A stretch of DNA of 64,000 nucleotides, from assembly GCF_000018405.1 (NCBI RefSeq), contig NC_009943.1, positions 62,001 to 126,000 of the forward strand, given 5' to 3'. Of this stretch, positions 62,751 through 64,000 are shown piece after piece. The notes under the pieces were generated by a model. That model had not been told where the DNA came from. It did no database searches and saw only the letters and a program-made list of their open reading frames with translations. The first letter of the stretch is position 1. Each line of letters begins with the position of its first letter. This DNA comes from Desulfosudis oleivorans Hxd3 (GTDB taxonomy: Bacteria > Desulfobacterota > Desulfobacteria > Desulfobacterales > Desulfosudaceae). The position numbers and the translations under genes are program-made.

Positions 62751-64000
62751 TTATGCTCTGGCAGGCGCCTCCAGAATATGAATGCACATGGCCGCCTCTT
62801 CCGTGCCCAGGGCGCCGCCGCCGTTTTCCGCCATGCCCAGCCGGGCGCCTTCCACCTGCCGCTTGCCGGCCGCGCCCCGGAGCTGGGTCACCAGCTCGTG
62901 AATCTGGGCAAGGCCCGACGCGCCAATGGGATGGCCCCGGGAGACCAGGCCCCCGCTGGTGTTGATGGGAATTTTGCCGCCCAGCCGGGTTTCTCCTTGT
63001 TCCGCCAGCCGTCCGCCCTCTCCCTTGGGGCAGAAGCCCAGGTTTTCCGCCTGCACCATCTCGCCATAGGCGGTGGCGTCGTGCACTTCGGCAAGGTCGA
63101 TCTCCTTCGGCCCCAGGCCCGACACCGCGTAGGCTTTTTTGGCCAGCCGTTCACCGATCTCCGGCTCGTCCGGGGTTCTGGCCCGGCCCGATCCCAGAAT
63201 CGAGGCCCGTACCCGCACCGCCTGGTCCATAAGGCCCAGCTGGCGCACTTTTTCCTCTGAGCAGAGAATGGCGGACGCGGCCCCGTCGCCGATGGGCGCG
63301 CACATGGCCCGGGTCACGGGAAAGCTTACGATCCGGTCGGCCAGCACCTTTTCTACCGGCACTTCAAACCGGTACTGGGCATTGGGGTTTAACGTGCTGT
63401 TAAAATGGCTTTTAGACGCGATAATGGCCAGCTGCTCCACGGTGCTGCCGTACTTTTTCATGTGCTGCCGGGCCGCATATCCGTAAATGTCCATAAACGG
63501 CGAGTGGTCTCCGGCCGAGAGCCTGCTCATCTTTTTTACTGTGTCGTATCCCAGCTTTTCGCCCAGCATTACGGCTTCAGCCAGCTGGTAGCGAAGGTCC
63601 AGAAGCCGTTCCTTTAAGGTTTTCTTCTTTTTTTCGCCGACGGGCCGGGCCGGCTGGTATTTGGCCTTGAATGCCGCCAGGTCTTTTTTTTCTTCGGGCG
63701 TCAGCCGGAACACGGAAAGACCTTCAGCGATTTGGACACAGTTTTCAATATCAATACCGCCCAGAAAGCCTGAAAACACATGGTATTTATTGGGGTGGTA
63801 GAGCTTTTCCGCGCCCACGGCCATGGTGACGTCGCAGGCACCGGCGGTCACGGCCAGCCAGGCATGGTGAAAGGCGGTGGAGCCGCTGGCGCATGCATTT
63901 TCCACGTTGGTGATGGGAATGGCATCGATGCCCATGGGCCGAAGCGCCACCTGGCCCCGAATGCAGGACTGGCCCTTGGCATGGTCCCATCCGGAGTTGG
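62751..64000 (-). CDS. Thiolase-family acetyl-CoA acetyltransferase (runs off window end)
   Basis: The last 416 codons are visible; the start lies past 64000. The nucleophilic Cys is in NACASGS, and GGLVSRGHPIGASGLAQIHELV holds the catalytic His, as in SCP-x/lipid-transfer-type thiolases; ARxxxxG...PxxxAYAVSG parts are present. It would cleave or form 3-ketoacyl-CoA in beta-oxidation. Upstream residues NSGWDHAKGQSCIRGQ read in frame to the window edge. The acyl-CoA synthetase gene follows 40 bp later. Confidence 0.88.
   Translation of the reverse strand, partial: NSGWDHAKGQSCIRGQVALRPMGIDAIPITNVENACASGSTAFHHAWLAVTAGACDVTMAVGAEKLYHPNKYHVFSGFLGGIDIENCVQIAEGLSVFRLTPEEKKDLAAFKAKYQPARPVGEKKKKTLKERLLDLRYQLAEAVMLGEKLGYDTVKKMSRLSAGDHSPFMDIYGYAARQHMKKYGSTVEQLAIIASKSHFNSTLNPNAQYRFEVPVEKVLADRIVSFPVTRAMCAPIGDGAASAILCSEEKVRQLGLMDQAVRVRASILGSGRARTPDEPEIGERLAKKAYAVSGLGPKEIDLAEVHDATAYGEMVQAENLGFCPKGEGGRLAEQGETRLGGKIPINTSGGLVSRGHPIGASGLAQIHELVTQLRGAAGKRQVEGARLGMAENGGGALGTEEAAMCIHILEAPARA

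Overview
The window looks like chromosome from a GC-rich, complete-oxidising, sulfate-reducer-type Desulfobacterota (old Deltaproteobacteria), close in style to Desulfococcus/Desulfosudis. This rests on a biotin-dependent transcarboxylase/methylmalonyl-CoA operon, a stand-alone corrinoid methyltransferase trio, a TIGR03960-type radical SAM protein beside ribonuclease G, and abundant REP-like extragenic repeats. The species assignment is an inference from gene content and sequence style.

1-9.2 kb: partial DEAD-box helicase, MtfA-like peptidase, a ribbon-helix-helix protein, then the minus-strand coupled set argJ-rluB-alr and the corrinoid trio (UroD-like methyltransferase, corrinoid protein, MetH-activation-domain protein), and a divergent MoeA-like gene. 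9.2-13.4 kb is the accessory part: two blocks of REP-like repeats, partly inverted copies of each other, enclose an AT-richer cassette with a lipoprotein, a Cys-rich secreted-type protein and a pseudopilin-like gene broken by a 176-bp MITE. A second MITE copy lies at 60.8 kb; both have 6-bp target duplications.

13.4-30.7 kb: a CNMP-binding protein, tilS, 4.5S RNA, grpE-dnaK, a flavodoxin, then a long minus-strand operon that joins propionyl-CoA/pyruvate metabolism to succinate. It encodes an aminotransferase, epimerase, methylmalonyl-CoA mutase, MeaB, the 12S carboxyltransferase, a small subunit-like protein, a 5S-biotin fusion, and succinyl-CoA synthetase. It carries no biotin carboxylase, which fits methylmalonyl-CoA:pyruvate transcarboxylation rather than ATP-driven propionyl-CoA carboxylation.

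30.7-40.6 kb: plus-strand housekeeping genes (queA, tgt, an Nfu-like gene, rplU-rpmA-obgE-proB-proA-nadD-rsfS-gpmI). 40.6-44.7 kb is visibly AT-rich: a 442-bp gene-free region, then dnaN and gyrB with neither dnaA nor recF. 44.7-55.5 kb: asnS, the radical SAM protein, rng, and the classic rpmH-rnpA-yidD-yidC-khpB-mnmE run, ending in a perfect parS site set in a 32-bp palindrome. A one-mismatch parS lies at 62.6 kb inside a gene.

55.6-64 kb: a four-gene overlapping cluster of unknown role, a beta-barrel protein divergent from a DUF3124-ATP-grasp pair with a perfect 11-bp-arm palindrome between them, the second MITE, and an acyl-CoA synthetase beside a thiolase that runs off the end. I recognised no tRNA, rRNA, CRISPR array or transposase gene.
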